From Opisthorchis felineus (lineage: Eukaryota; Platyhelminthes; Trematoda; Opisthorchiida; Opisthorchiidae): 64,000 nt of DNA. Below, one piece after another: positions 35,401 through 43,429 of the stretch (position 1 is its first letter; the number at the start of each line of letters is the position of its first letter). The position numbers were made by a program, and so were the translations under genes. The DNA lies in assembly GCA_004794785.1 (NCBI GenBank), contig SJOL01007572.1, positions 395,238-459,237 on the forward strand. The letters run 5' to 3'. The notes below the pieces were generated by a model, which saw only the letters and a program-made list of their open reading frames with translations, searched no databases and was not told where the DNA came from.

Positions 35401-35962
35401 TTTTGAAATGAGAGAAGCCGTCGTTTTCAGTTTCCGTTGATAGGCGTTTCAAGCTGGTTTGACTCTAATAACAGTGCGTCTGTTTCAAACAAGTAGGTGT
35501 TGCGAAAGCAAACACCTGATGCAACTTTCACGTGATTAGATATTTGCGGAAGTTAATTTCGTCGAAATAGCTTCAGAAAAGCTCCTTCAAGCAGCGGTGA
35601 AGGTGTACTATTAGTCTAATCCTTCACGACACTTGCTATCTGAAGATATCTTTGGGGAGCCCCAAAACGTGGCACTTATGGAGCAAGGCTCGAACTCCGA
35701 TCAGCCGGTTTCTGTTCCATACTCGTTAATTCGTACCTCAGATCAGCGGTGGTCACAATTTTCACGCCACAACTGGTCGTCGTCCACTGACTTCACATAC
35801 GCTGTTCCAAAACTTTTAGGTTGCCGTCTTGTCACGATCATGTCTAATTACGTGCAACGCATGCTGTTGGTTGGTTTTTACTTTCAGAATGCGCCGTGTT
35901 GGTCAGACAAACCGGTTTCCTTCCACTACATCAAACCTGAAGAACTCTACTTTTTGGACTAG
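11297..35962 (+). CDS. C1GALT1-like: Core 1 beta-1,3-galactosyltransferase (C1GALT1-like, GT31), six exons
   Basis: Proposed join: 11297-11438, 18367-18546, 23612-23811, 31465-31606, 33878-34020, 35888-35962. The pieces total 882 nt, stay in phase and give 293 residues. All five introns are GT-AG, of about 6.9, 5.1, 7.7, 2.3 and 1.9 kb. The family transfers galactose from UDP-Gal to GalNAc-Ser/Thr in the Golgi, making core 1 (T antigen) O-glycans. Visible marks are an N-terminal membrane anchor, KLLCWI followed by KATWAPRC and FMSS, the metal-binding YKADDDTY, KQGYADGGAGYVMS, and a C-terminal SDKPVSFHY. At 293 residues it is shorter than the human enzyme (about 363): the stem is almost missing and the FWYWNY block is absent. 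A missed stem exon is possible. Many flatworm paralogues exist, so 'C1GALT1-like' is safer than strict orthology. Confidence 0.85.
12001..12206 (+). repeat. tRNA-derived SINE, family A, degraded (intron 1)
   Basis: It shares the B-box-like GGTGGTTCAAACC, the GGCCTCTCGACTGCTCCTGT body, the GCACTGAAAGGGT segment and an ATTATTATT-rich tail with the copies at 7687 and 10952. The A-box end is badly eroded. Confidence 0.65.
12207..15514. other. Intron 1 sequence, no feature recognised
   Basis: No coding motif, repeat family or RNA gene was recognised in this part of the first intron. The short frames present have no domain signature or convincing splice borders. Confidence 0.5.
15515..15860 (+). 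mobile_element. RTE-like 3' fragment (intron 1)
   Basis: One plus-strand frame reads FGHVLHMLSHHLPKSAVPHA, which lines up with the family's WLGHVLRMPVDRLPRRVPFA segment. It is followed by an AEKYGS and RLGPCDPP-like stretch in broken frames that resembles the end of the RTE polyprotein. The fragment is short and divergent. Confidence 0.45.
17362..17445 (-). repeat. tRNA-like SINE remnant (intron 1)
   Basis: The minus strand reads GTTGGTGTAGTGGTCAGCGC and, further on, CTGGGTTCGATAACCGG, which are A- and B-box-like blocks at tRNA spacing. The ends do not pair into an acceptor stem, so I call it a tRNA-derived repeat and not a tRNA gene. Confidence 0.45.
18367..18546 (+). CDS. C1GALT1-like: C1GALT1-like exon 2: first conserved block of the catalytic domain
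   Basis: It encodes KLLCWIATMPPN, then KATWAPRC and YMFMSSVNSKDLPSIG, the hallmark start of core 1 galactosyltransferases. The acceptor chosen is CCACAG at 18361-18366. It is the only AG between the upstream in-frame TAA at 18357 and the conserved block that fits the phase left by exon 1. The donor is ATTG/GTGAGT at 18547 (phase 1). The residues between the acceptor and KLLCWI are hydrophobic (VSLFILVM), unlike a normal stem, so a different acceptor with an extra upstream exon remains possible. Confidence 0.85.
18586..19240 (-). mobile_element. RTE-like 3' fragment (intron 2), 3' end near the exon 2 donor
   Basis: The minus-strand frame 19176-18919 reads VFDHRCLRSI, then LHRLRWLGHVLRMSEDRLPR, matching the C-terminal part of RTE copies 1 and 2. 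Its 3' end falls at an (ATCA)n-type tail at 18591-18605, only about 45 bp downstream of the exon 2 splice donor. Only the 3' quarter of the element is present, as expected for 5'-truncated reverse transcription. Confidence 0.8.
19241..20939. other. Intron 2 sequence, no feature recognised
   Basis: Short frames occur on both strands but none shows a recognisable domain. No SINE boxes or tandem arrays were seen. Confidence 0.45.
20940..21165 (+). mobile_element. Penelope-like element reverse transcriptase fragment (intron 2)
   Basis: The plus-strand frame reads LTELLFRCTFNVQFLFNGGL, then YRKTDGSPCLLFMTKI and REL. This pattern resembles the Penelope-type RT block in which a C-T-x-N-V-x-F-x-F-x-G strand precedes the DG-AMGSPLGP-LAD box. 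Here several residues of that box are missing and the sequence is clearly dead. No GIY-YIG endonuclease part was found next to it. Confidence 0.55.
21600..21750 (-). repeat. tRNA-derived SINE, family A (intron 2)
   Basis: The reverse complement carries CCGGAAGATGCGTGGTTCGAA (B-box region) and TTGGGCAACCTGGCAGTATC, the same body blocks as the copies at 7687 and 10952. The 5' end is worn and the tail is short. Confidence 0.7.
21751..23611. other. Intron 2 sequence up to exon 3; nothing recognised
   Basis: There is a run of T residues near 22287-22297 and otherwise no feature I can support. The stretch ends in a good polypyrimidine tract and CAG that form the exon 3 acceptor. Confidence 0.5.
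23612..23811 (+). CDS. C1GALT1-like: C1GALT1-like exon 3: DDD metal-binding motif
   Basis: It encodes WEKTAFALNYVWTHF, then FDFFYKADDDTYALIDNMR, corresponding to the family's FLKADDDTYVILDNLR, the UDP/Mn-binding DXD site. The acceptor is TTCCCCCACTTCTTGCAG at 23611; a second AG at 23617 would drop two residues and also keeps frame. The donor is CACAAG/GTGAGG at 23812 in phase 0, immediately before the PYVKQGY block of the family, which continues in exon 4. Confidence 0.93.
24936..25082 (-). repeat. tRNA-derived SINE, family A (intron 3)
   Basis: The reverse complement has an A-box-like GAGGGCTCAGTGGTTAAAGC and a B-box-like CGGAAGGTCCGTTGCTCGAA, then GGGCAACCTGATAGTATCTC. It is diverged from the family A consensus but has the same order of blocks. 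Confidence 0.7.
25523..25734 (+). repeat. 5' LTR of the Ty3-like element
   Basis: Begins TGAACGCGTC and ends TTACAACA. It shares blocks with 29655-29845, such as CATCGGTAACCACACG and GTGCGTGAGCG. Boundaries are set by the limits of similarity and the TG...CA rule, so they are approximate. Confidence 0.7.
25747..26421 (+). pseudogene. Gag-like frame of the Ty3-like element, frameshifted
   Basis: A 149-codon frame (25747-26196) continues after a frameshift into 26203-26421. It contains HEDLFIVEL, FTNYILPGKPSEITFDEA and, after the break, DADLR-like and NPRVTLQNVTTE segments that I associate with flatworm Ty3-family Gag. Near 26545-26640 a third frame holds a degraded Cys-His zinc-knuckle spacing (GHKGDRC). 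The protein cannot be made as one piece. Confidence 0.6.
26735..28206 (+). pseudogene. Protease, reverse transcriptase and RNase H remnants of the Ty3-like element
   Basis: The aspartic protease active site appears as LQLDTASDIAIIS (near 26788-26826). RT follows: VAMNSIEQELNRLQ and LCADFSTMLNATLQ (27226-27380), then after a frameshift RLPFGVKTSPTVFQHLVD (27520-27575), and FDDI behind a stop codon (near 27609). The thumb region has MSKIRYLGFIID (27730-27765). RNase H-like FVVATDAFNYSIGAVISH lies near 28026-28080. At least three frame changes are needed to read across. Confidence 0.8.
28640..29210 (+). pseudogene. Integrase remnant of the Ty3-like element
   Basis: A Cys-containing zinc-binding part (CRSFPQCNQVAKNPP, near 28691-28735) precedes a core with MDFAGPMDGLDYVIIVDAFT (28787-28846) and, in a broken frame, LPSYHPQSSGQAE (near 29009-29047). 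The first core Asp is visible in IIVDAFT. The middle of the core is disrupted by frame changes. Confidence 0.75.
29655..29845 (+). repeat. 3' LTR of the Ty3-like element
   Basis: Begins TGTTAGGACGCG and ends GTAACCACA. It corresponds to 25523-25734 with many substitutions and about 20 bp less length. Confidence 0.7.
30250..31370 (+). mobile_element. RTE-like fragment with the RT palm missing (intron 3)
   Basis: The left part (about 30290-30575) matches the linker between endonuclease and RT of this family: ARNAVNSACGVSEHVHGYHW, then SEDWWNQKAE. The right part (about 30950-31360) matches the region after the catalytic box: DEVNERIVKTRAAFAN, then LRWLVRLSNHRLPENV. No RT catalytic motif was found between them, so this copy also lacks the palm. 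It ends about 95 bp before exon 4. Confidence 0.7.
31465..31606 (+). CDS. C1GALT1-like: C1GALT1-like exon 4: GGAGYV motif
   Basis: It encodes YVIKQGYADGGAGYVMSRAA, then LFVHGMKN and EFEDMKVG, aligning with the family's PYVKQGYMSGGAGYVLS and IEDLALG. The acceptor is TTTCCTGGTTTCAG at 31464 and the donor is GTAG/GTAAGG at 31607 (phase 1). Two Asn-x-Ser/Thr sites (NTS and NKT) are present after the conserved block. Confidence 0.93.
31607..32779. other. First half of intron 4; nothing recognised
   Basis: A stretch near 32390-32620 has open frames on both strands without a recognised motif. I could not assign any part of this stretch to a repeat family. Confidence 0.45.
32780..33440 (+). mobile_element. 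RTE-like 5'-region fragment (intron 4)
   Basis: The segment matches the 5' region of RTE copy 2. Shared marks include AAAGTCGTACTGTCCTCTGC, AGCATGTCCATATTT and AATACTTTAAAACCA. The three ~70-bp tandem units follow (33127-33340). The coding part of the element is missing, so only the leader survives. Confidence 0.8.
33127..33340 (+). repeat. Three tandem ~70-bp units in the RTE 5' region (copy 3)
   Basis: Units begin near 33127, 33191 and 33265 with GACTGTTTAGTC, GGACTTTTGAGTTGG and CAGACTTTCGATTC variants. They are more diverged from each other than in copies 1 and 2. Confidence 0.65.
33878..34020 (+). CDS. C1GALT1-like: C1GALT1-like exon 5: divergent C-terminal catalytic segment
   Basis: The acceptor is TTTCCCTTCAG at 33877 and the donor is AGAACA/GTGAGT at 34021 (phase 0). 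The encoded ACAEALGIPVIHAVDEKGYL followed by KFFTRSPLGYLR occupies the position of the vertebrate GRCMEIM...DSRD...FHPFVPEHHL stretch. Only a loose pattern (acidic residue, FF/FHPF, hydrophobic) is retained. Confidence 0.8.
34021..35887. other. Intron 5; no additional exon supported
   Basis: I searched here for the missing FWYWNY-type block. A GTGAGC donor-like site at 34780 follows an open frame (34691-34779), but no frame gives the expected motif and no good acceptor precedes it. Confidence 0.45.
35888..35962 (+). CDS. C1GALT1-like: C1GALT1-like exon 6: SFHY block and stop
   Basis: After a TTTTTACTTTCAG acceptor the exon encodes NAPCWSDKPVSFHYIKPEEL, then YFLD and a TAG stop at 35960. The vertebrate enzyme has CCSDLAVSFHYVDSTTMYELE here and then about 25 to 40 more residues. 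A plus-one frame continues after the stop for about 15 codons (SFYIPPG), so either the gene truly ends here or a frameshift has trimmed it. Confidence 0.85.
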   Translation, partial: NAPCWSDKPVSFHYIKPEELYFLD

Positions 35963-36832
35963 CTTTTATATACCGCCCGGTCTCGTGCGTAATTTTAACC
36001 ATAAAATTGACTTCTATAATAAGCTTTATATTGAGATTGCCATGTTCTGCTCTACTGTGCAAACTGAGGCCCTAAATTTCCAAGAAATCTCGGCTGTGAG
36101 TAAGTTCTCACTGACTCGTCTGATATCTCAACCTCATTGTGATCGTTGAGAAACTCTCACAACTAATGGTGTATTGGTGCTTTGCTACTCACCGGTTTTC
36201 AGTCTCTGCTCAAGCTTATACGGCAACCACTCTATACACCCCTTTTAATCTGCGGGTCACTTCACATTAGGATGACTGCCAATTTTTTTATTTATGTGGC
36301 GAATATTTTTCTGGCCAGGTAAACAAAATGCTTCGTTGCCTAACTCATAATCTCATACTCTTCGTTACACGGTATTAAAATTTTGCATTCTTATCCATCT
36401 GTAAAGTGTGATAAACAGTTGTTTATAGAATGCTCTATACAAATCCTTTTCGAGGGTAATCCAATTTAAATCAAACGGACATTTCGTGTCCATACTCCTT
36501 GTTAACAATTTTTCAGTAACAGTTTGAAAACTCATTGACAGTTCTTCCTAAAACAAAGCGGAACGGGAGTAGGAATCTAAATATGCTTTAATTACTGTTT
36601 CATATTTTAGTTAATTGTATTTTTGGGCGAGGTTGAGCAAAAAGATGGTCAGATATCTGGGTCTGTAATTGGCGGGTTTTTGCTGATGCGACCAACATAT
36701 ATCAGTCTTCCGGTGGCACCCAGCGTGATGAGCTAGGCGATTTATGGGGCGAAACGTAACGGCTGTTGGTGGTGTGAAGAAATTTTGAAACGTCAAAGGC
36801 GCTTTCTTCCTGTAAGTGAAACTAATCTATGC
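35963..36832. other. Region downstream of the galactosyltransferase; no clear polyadenylation signal or gene
   Basis: No AATAAA hexamer close to the stop was noticed. A segment near 36640-36790 (TTGGCGGGTTTTTGCTGATG and following) has the feel of a dispersed repeat but I could not match it inside the window. Confidence 0.4.
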
Positions 36833-36985
36833 TAAAAAGCCGAGAAGCACTGTACGGCTGTTTCCTATTTATTTGGAAGCATCAACAGTGCGCATCTCAC
36901 GAAAGCTCGCGACCTCATGGCTAGTAATTTGAACACAACCGTTCGACTACGAGTGGCTGATCAGCAATGTGATTAACTCGCATTT
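36833..36985 (-). repeat. tRNA-derived SINE, family B, degraded
   Basis: It shares GCTAATCTATGCT-like and GAGAAGCACTGTACGGCTGT blocks, then CAACAGTGCGCATCTCACGA, with the better-preserved copy at 63000-63165. The tRNA-like end (TCAGCCACTCGTAGTCGAAC on the minus strand) retains only a weak A box. Confidence 0.55.
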
Positions 36986-39214
36986 AGGCAGGCTGTAGCT
37001 CCACTAATCCTACAATTACTGAATTCACATTACATAATCACACGAACCGGCGTTGCTTCTCTTGCAGTGCCGAGTGGAGCGGGACGTGTGTCAACACTAC
37101 CTTCCAAAGGGTCTGTCTCTGATGTCCCGTCAGTCTGTAAACGGCATCATAACCAATTTCAAGACACTCAGCAGTGCACAGTAGATATATTAGAATGAAC
37201 ACTTAAAATCTTGCTGGATCACCACAATCATTAGAGTACTGGAAATTTATTACATTACATTAAATGGTAAAGCACATTTCACTGCTAAGATTGGCTGGAA
37301 TATTAGTCGGACGGCGAGAGCCTTCCATGTGAAAAAAAGTCAAAAAGATCATTAACGTGATATTCTAACTTCAGCAGGGGACTCTGTTAACTAACACATC
37401 AGAAGGGATGCAGTTGAATGAGCAGTAGCTTCCACGAATAAGATTGCAGCTGGTTTAATATTGTGACCAGTCAGTGGTGCTTTTCCCATTTTGTCCCGGT
37501 TAGCGTTATATATATTTTGATAAAGTGCACAACGAATTTTTAGCAAGTGCACAATAGTTTGGGATTTAAGGGGAAAGTACAGAACGGTGCATTCCGACGA
37601 ATCTGTGCGAATTTCTGAGTGAAGTTAGGTCATCTTGCGTTTGGTGAGGCGACAGGTAAAGTAGAAACAGCAGACGCTTTACTGTAGACCGCTTTCTTAT
37701 CCAGACATATGAGCGCGCAGTTGAGTCACGTTGCATGCAGATAGTCCTCTCCTTGTACAGCATCCACCGAATAGGTATCCGCAGTTACGCAAACAACGGG
37801 AAAATACTTATGCGCTATCAGTTTTGCAAACTAAAATTGCCGGATCGTACCAATTATGATATACATGCACCATTTTGCCAGAAGAGCGCACACTCTTTCC
37901 TTCTCCGTAAATAGCATTTGTAGGGCGATTTCCTGTTTGCATTAATCAGGCATAAATGGGTAACTTGAAAACCAATTTCTTCGGAGTGGGGTGGGAGGAA
38001 AGACGGGGCTTATATGGATGGAAATTATAGTGTCTACAATAGAATAAGAGGAGAACTGCTCATTAGAAAAATAACTATGGTTATATATAATTTTATGGGC
38101 ACATATTGATAGCAATAGTGGGATTAAACCAAGTGATTTCATTCACCAGCACTAATCAGGGATTGGAAGAGAACTCGTTCTACAACCCACCTATCGTTTT
38201 TCGTCCTAACGTTAGCTCAGTCCATATGTGTACACCTTTTGCTACTCGCCAATTAAATCGCACTCAAGGTCTTTATATCCCAGGATTCAAATTGAAAATA
38301 AAATATATTTTAAAATGACGACTCTAGGCTACAGTTAGGAAGTAGAGATGTGTACAACTATTCATTCTTCCTTTCGTTAATGAGCGCGTCCAGAGCTCCT
38401 GCTCTTTTGATGACAAGCTACCTTTGTTGTTGCACCAAGATCAGCGTACAAACAAAACGGTTGGCACTTTCGGACACCATTGTTCTTGAGCTAGCGAGCT
38501 CAACATCGCTTCCAGTGTTGCACACTTTTGAAAGTTGATGACCACGCTAATTCGACTTTAGTTTTATTTCCTTCTTCATTGGTGTGATTAACTGAAGAAT
38601 TATGACTGCAAACCACGATGTCAAATTTAAATTCAGTTGACTACGAGTTAGTTGGCTGCCACTGAATTCACGACCATCATCTGTGGGACGATATGCGCTG
38701 CTGGATACTCAGAAAACTGCCAGTTAAGAAAAATCTCATTGGAAATGCTACAGTTCTCACCTAGCATAACCAAGTTGTCTCTGCAAAATCGGCAAATTTT
38801 CAAACTGAAGCACGATACTGCTGGCTCGATCCTCTTATATCAAAACGATGGAAATCCGTCATCATCTGGTACACCTTTTGGAGTTGAAGAGTACTTGGTT
38901 GAAGGTTGAAGTTGAATGTTCAAGAGTCCAGTAGACACTTATCAGCGCTTAAGTCACATGGTCAATTCCTTAAACTTGACTGGGACTTGGACAAAGCATC
39001 CTTTGACAATATCCTAGCTGACGAACACCATATAATTCCGTAAGTTCTTTGGTGTTTGGAAAAACGATAACAAATACTATTTGGGAAAGTCTTGTGAACA
39101 TTAGTTGTCCGTGTAGAGTACATCTGAAGTTGTCCCATTTTTCTGTAAGCGTCTTGCATTTTCAAATGCAAATTCTTGCTTCAACGTTTCTCATCGCTGT
39201 ATACTTCCCCGGAA
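36986..39214. other. Non-coding stretch, nothing recognised
   Basis: Short frames are present but have A+T-rich, motif-free sequences. No repeat family seen elsewhere in the window was identified. Confidence 0.45.
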
Positions 39215-39800
39215 ACAAGGGTTTGATTTTGTTGATCATTTTACGTATCTTGGCCGCTCCATGAGCCGCAATCGTGCTTTGAGAGATGAAGTCAGTGTGC
39301 GGACCAGAAACTTGCATCACTTATGGCGTCAGAAACAAATTTCGGTGAAGCTAAGGGGTTGTGTACACAAGGCATCTGTGAGAGTGATCGTATTCCATGG
39401 TTGTGCGAATTGGTCCCTCAAATGAGGGGACATGAGGCATCTTTGAACATTTGATCGCGGGTGTCTACGTAACATAGCAGCGGTTACCTGGCTGCAGTGA
39501 GTACGTGACGAAGTTGTGTGTAAACACTTTGTTACCAACCCGAATCTTCAGAGCGGCAGAATGAACTTACCAGATTAAAGTGATCGTATGCCCAGCCACC
39601 ATTTACTCAAGAAAGCGTTGTTTTACGCTCCAAGAGATTACTGGCATAAGGTTCGTGGGGGACAGTTCATGACATGGCAACATAAAATGAAACCGGCCAC
39701 AGTCAAACTGAATGCCGTGGAATCTTCTCGGTTTGCTGGCTGGGGCCCTCAAGATAACACTGACTGTGCCAGGTGCCTGCAGGACTCAAGAATAAGGGGT
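39215..39800 (+). mobile_element. RTE-like 3' fragment, heavily mutated
   Basis: Broken plus-strand frames read DHFTYLGRSMSRN, then RDEVSVRTRNLHHLWRQKQI, then FDRGCLRNIA, and at 39588-39809 MTWQHKMKPATVKLN with RFAGWGPQDN. This is the same order as the C-terminal end of RTE copies 1 and 2. The family appears older than or distinct from copies 1 and 2, since identity is low. Confidence 0.75.
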
Positions 39801-40679
39801 TTGTGGTAATACAAAGTGGTTGAACAGTGAAAAGCAAATTGATGGGCTTATTTCGATGCTGAACAACCCAGGCGAGCGTGCGTTACCAAGTTGCAATATC
39901 ACGGTGAACAGTGATAAACAAGTTTTCACTAAAAATTCTCGATCTAAACAAAGTGAAAATAATTGGTTAACCGGTATTTCCAAATTTGCAAGCGATTCAC
40001 TGTTCGTAACCACAGCGGAATCCACACATTGAAATAGGGAAAACACGTTTATTATGACTTTTAAGTGAACTACAGAAAGCTCTAATTGGACCACCGTCGA
40101 AATGCAAAAAGTCGAACGGTTGTTGCGGAGCACAGTTGCTTGGGATACCAGTATTCTGAAACATTGTACCAACAATCCCATAATATGTTAGACTTTAAAC
40201 ATTCGGTCACTTGCCAAATTATGGTCCGTCGAAAATGTTTTCTTTTCAATATGAGCACTAACTGAGGTTAAAATTATGAGTCCATTGAGGTTTCATGACA
40301 AAAAGGCTTCACCGTCAACAACCCCGTTTAAACGCGATTGATTTGAGATAAGTCATATTAGTCATCATAACCAATAGCAGTACTAACTAGAAAAGAGTCC
40401 ATACGTCAGGATACTGCACAAGGTTTGGCACGGTTTCGTGTTCCTAATAGTAATGTTGTCTTCAAAATGAGAAGTAAATTTGAAAAATTAAATACCCTCC
40501 ATACGAGAGCATATTTCAATAGCTTTATGGAAATTAGTATGGCGAACTATCCGGTCGTGTTGAACGAACATGACTTTCTTGCATCCAAAGGTTCAATGTG
40601 GGCTTCTAGGTACGTAGGCAGAGGATATGACCAAGTTCGCGACAGACTTTTCCTCCTGTTGGCACTATGAGTGGATATG

Positions 40680-40865
40680 AGAATTGCAAACGGATTTCGT
40701 CTTGCAAGTAAAGCAGATTTATTCTGAAAAGCAGAGAATCACTGTATATCTGTTTCATCCTCATTGGAAATCCCCAACAATGCGTACCTCACGAAACGCC
40801 AGAAAGTTTCGAACCAGATGACACCCGACTAATAGATAAGGGCTAAAGCATTTCGTCAACGGTGT
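40680..40865 (-). repeat. SINE family B remnant
   Basis: It contains GCAGAGAATCACTGTATATC, then CAACAATGCGTACCTCACGA and AGTTTCGAACCAGATGAC, equivalent in order to blocks of the copy at 63000-63165. It is strongly diverged. Confidence 0.45.
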
Positions 40866-43264
40866 GAGCAACTCGCATCTATTCAGAACATAATGCCACT
40901 CATCCTCCGATCGAGGAATCCCGGAGCATGATGAGGAGAATTAGATAAACCACGCAACCTATATCACGTGGGCATGTGTTGACTGGCTGCTCGATTTACT
41001 TCACAGGTCGGAGGTTCAGGCCACTTGTGAATTATTGCCCTTCTGGGCTGATGGCATGGGAAAATTTGGGTTTTACTCCTACATCGGTGACTTATTTATT
41101 ATCTCTTAGGTGTCACCATAACCAGACCACACCTGTCGCGGCAAGGGCTCCATTGCCGCTGAAATTCATGGCAATATCACCCGTAGTTCACAAAGAGCCA
41201 CTCATCACACTGAAACATGTAATTAATATAGTGCTGAAAGTTTGGTTTACTAGTCCTGGCACGGCCCAGTGTATCAGTTGCTGATAAGGTCAAATAACGG
41301 CAGGTCAGCTTAAGTATTTTCAGAGTTTTTTGTGGGCTAACCAGAATAATTGCGTCAGGACAGAAGGATAAACGTTCTACGGCTTCCCGAAGCTCTCATA
41401 ATGCATATTTGAGTAATGGGTGCGGTGTCTTAGATACCGTGGCCAACTAATCGATAACTGATGATATCACTGGTTTGTGGCTGCAAGATTGAAATGTGTA
41501 AAAATTTTGCAAGTTTTCCGGTGTTATTCAGCTGGACGGGAAAATTGTAGGAATAGACTTCGAAGCATAAATGGATATAACAAACAGTTAAACCATAACC
41601 TCATGGGGATGAACCGCTGTAGATTGAATCTACGAACAGGCTCTCTATAAAAAATTCTGTACCAAGGCATAACTCACAGAGATGTCCTCATCACCCGATC
41701 ACTCTTCAGAAGGCGTATAGAAGTGTTTTCTTGATCATGCGTGATGCTTAGATGAATTCAGTCCCGCATGAACGGTGGTCGTAATCAAAAAGCGAAATCT
41801 ACAGTTGTCTACTATCACGATCTTTTTAATGGTGTCAAAAAGGAGGACCATCGAAACCTCAAGCACGCTTCCACGGGAGTTACACTTTTAGTATCGGTGA
41901 CAGCGCTTGATAACTCAAGCTATTTAAATCATTCTCTACTGAAGAGATCAGTTCCATTCTACAGTCTCCTTAAAACGCCGGTTCTCATTTTTCAGCATAG
42001 CGACTGTTTTTCATGATCTTTGACTACTAAAACTTTTGTGTACTTAGTCAGTCTACAAATTCGCCACCCATTTAATTCGTTACTTGAAGACATTCTTCAC
42101 CACACAACATATTTGTCAGCGATAAAATGATATCCACACTGGAGAGTTTCTTATCTCTTCTACTAATTAGAAGAAAGAAATTAGAAAAGATTATGGACAG
42201 TCACTCTACAGGTAGCCTTCGTTGCTGTCAGAATGTTGGACAGTAATGTAAACGCATACACATGCAAGCATCATGTGCCATACCAGTGACATAGTCTTCC
42301 TTGCTATGAGTTTTGAGTGGAAGGCATCCAGAAGAATTGTTTTGGAAAAGGCCAAGAGACGGCGTGAAAAGTTTTGAAAGCTTCCTACTATCACTGTGAC
42401 TAAGTTGATCAAACCTGTCTTGACCTGCGCGTCGGTGACTTGCGGCCTGTACGGAGTGAGAGCGTGGGTCTTCTGGAAGTTCAACTCTATTCATGCAGAT
42501 AGGTCCACAAGCTAAGCCGCCGACGTTGGGACGTTTTTTGTGAGCCAACAAAAACACGCACGGATTATGCTTAAGTACAGAAAAGCGCTCTGATTCAAAA
42601 GGCATCACTTTTTGTCAGGTGCTTTTATCTAGCGTCAAGTTCTCTCATGATTTGATTTCTTAAGTAATGCGTTTTGATCCAGTCCAATTCTCTCCTTGCA
42701 CCGTATTTTTGGCAACTGTTCGGAAGTGCGATTTTACATCATGCCTCTCACATGGTTTGACCAGTGCATCGCTTCGTGGATCACGTTACTTCCGATTTCG
42801 TATATCTCTACTCTTTGCTAAGCTTGAGCCTGGAAATCGAATACCGGTAATCTTCAACAGGCACTTCGTATGACGTTGGATAGAGTCTAGACACAGAGTC
42901 TACGCTTCTCTTTCGTATAAGAGTGCAGACAGTACAATAGCTTGACCCACAGCGACTTTCTATCCACTGGCAAATGAAGATTGTTCCGGACATGTTTTTG
43001 AAGTTTTTCCGAATATTAAGATTGATATTCCACAGTTCACCTTTGCTCGGAGTTTAAGATGCTGCTGGGATAGCAAAAATCTGAGCAGCGTGCCGTTTTT
43101 TGGTAGCCACCTCTATCGCGTTCAATGGAATTGGTGGCCCCGTTTTAGTAGAGTTCAAATTTTTATCTGAAGATGGATGTACGTGATGGGCTTTTCAGTG
43201 CCCTGTTCAGCCGTAGATAAGTTCACACTGACAATTTCATCAAACAAATCCTTTCATATTTCAG
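40866..43264. other. Non-coding stretch, nothing firmly recognised
   Basis: A weak tRNA-promoter-like pair (TGGCTGCTCGATTTAC and GGTCGGAGGTTCAGGCC) lies near 40980-41025 and could be another eroded SINE. No coding exon was supported. Confidence 0.4.
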
Positions 43265-43429
43265 ACGATTTACCCCCCGGTACAGATGAGCGCATGTATG
43301 CTCCCACTAGAGTCCGCCGTTTGTTGACCGACCCCGACAGATTTGGCTCCGGTAATCTCTTGGCGAGCAGCTCATCAAATGTTACCACCACTGTTGAATC
43401 CCTCAGTTTTCTGAAATCACATCTCACAG
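43265..43429 (+). CDS. Possible orphan coding exon, product unknown
   Basis: The 165-nt stretch follows a strong acceptor (CCTTTCATATTTCAG) and precedes a weak donor (CACAG/GTTGCT). Its frame codes for DDLPPGTDERMYAPTRVRR and GSGNLLASSSSNVTTTVES, a mixed-composition sequence more protein-like than its surroundings. No family is recognised and no partner exon was found nearby, so this may be a chance open frame. Confidence 0.3.
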
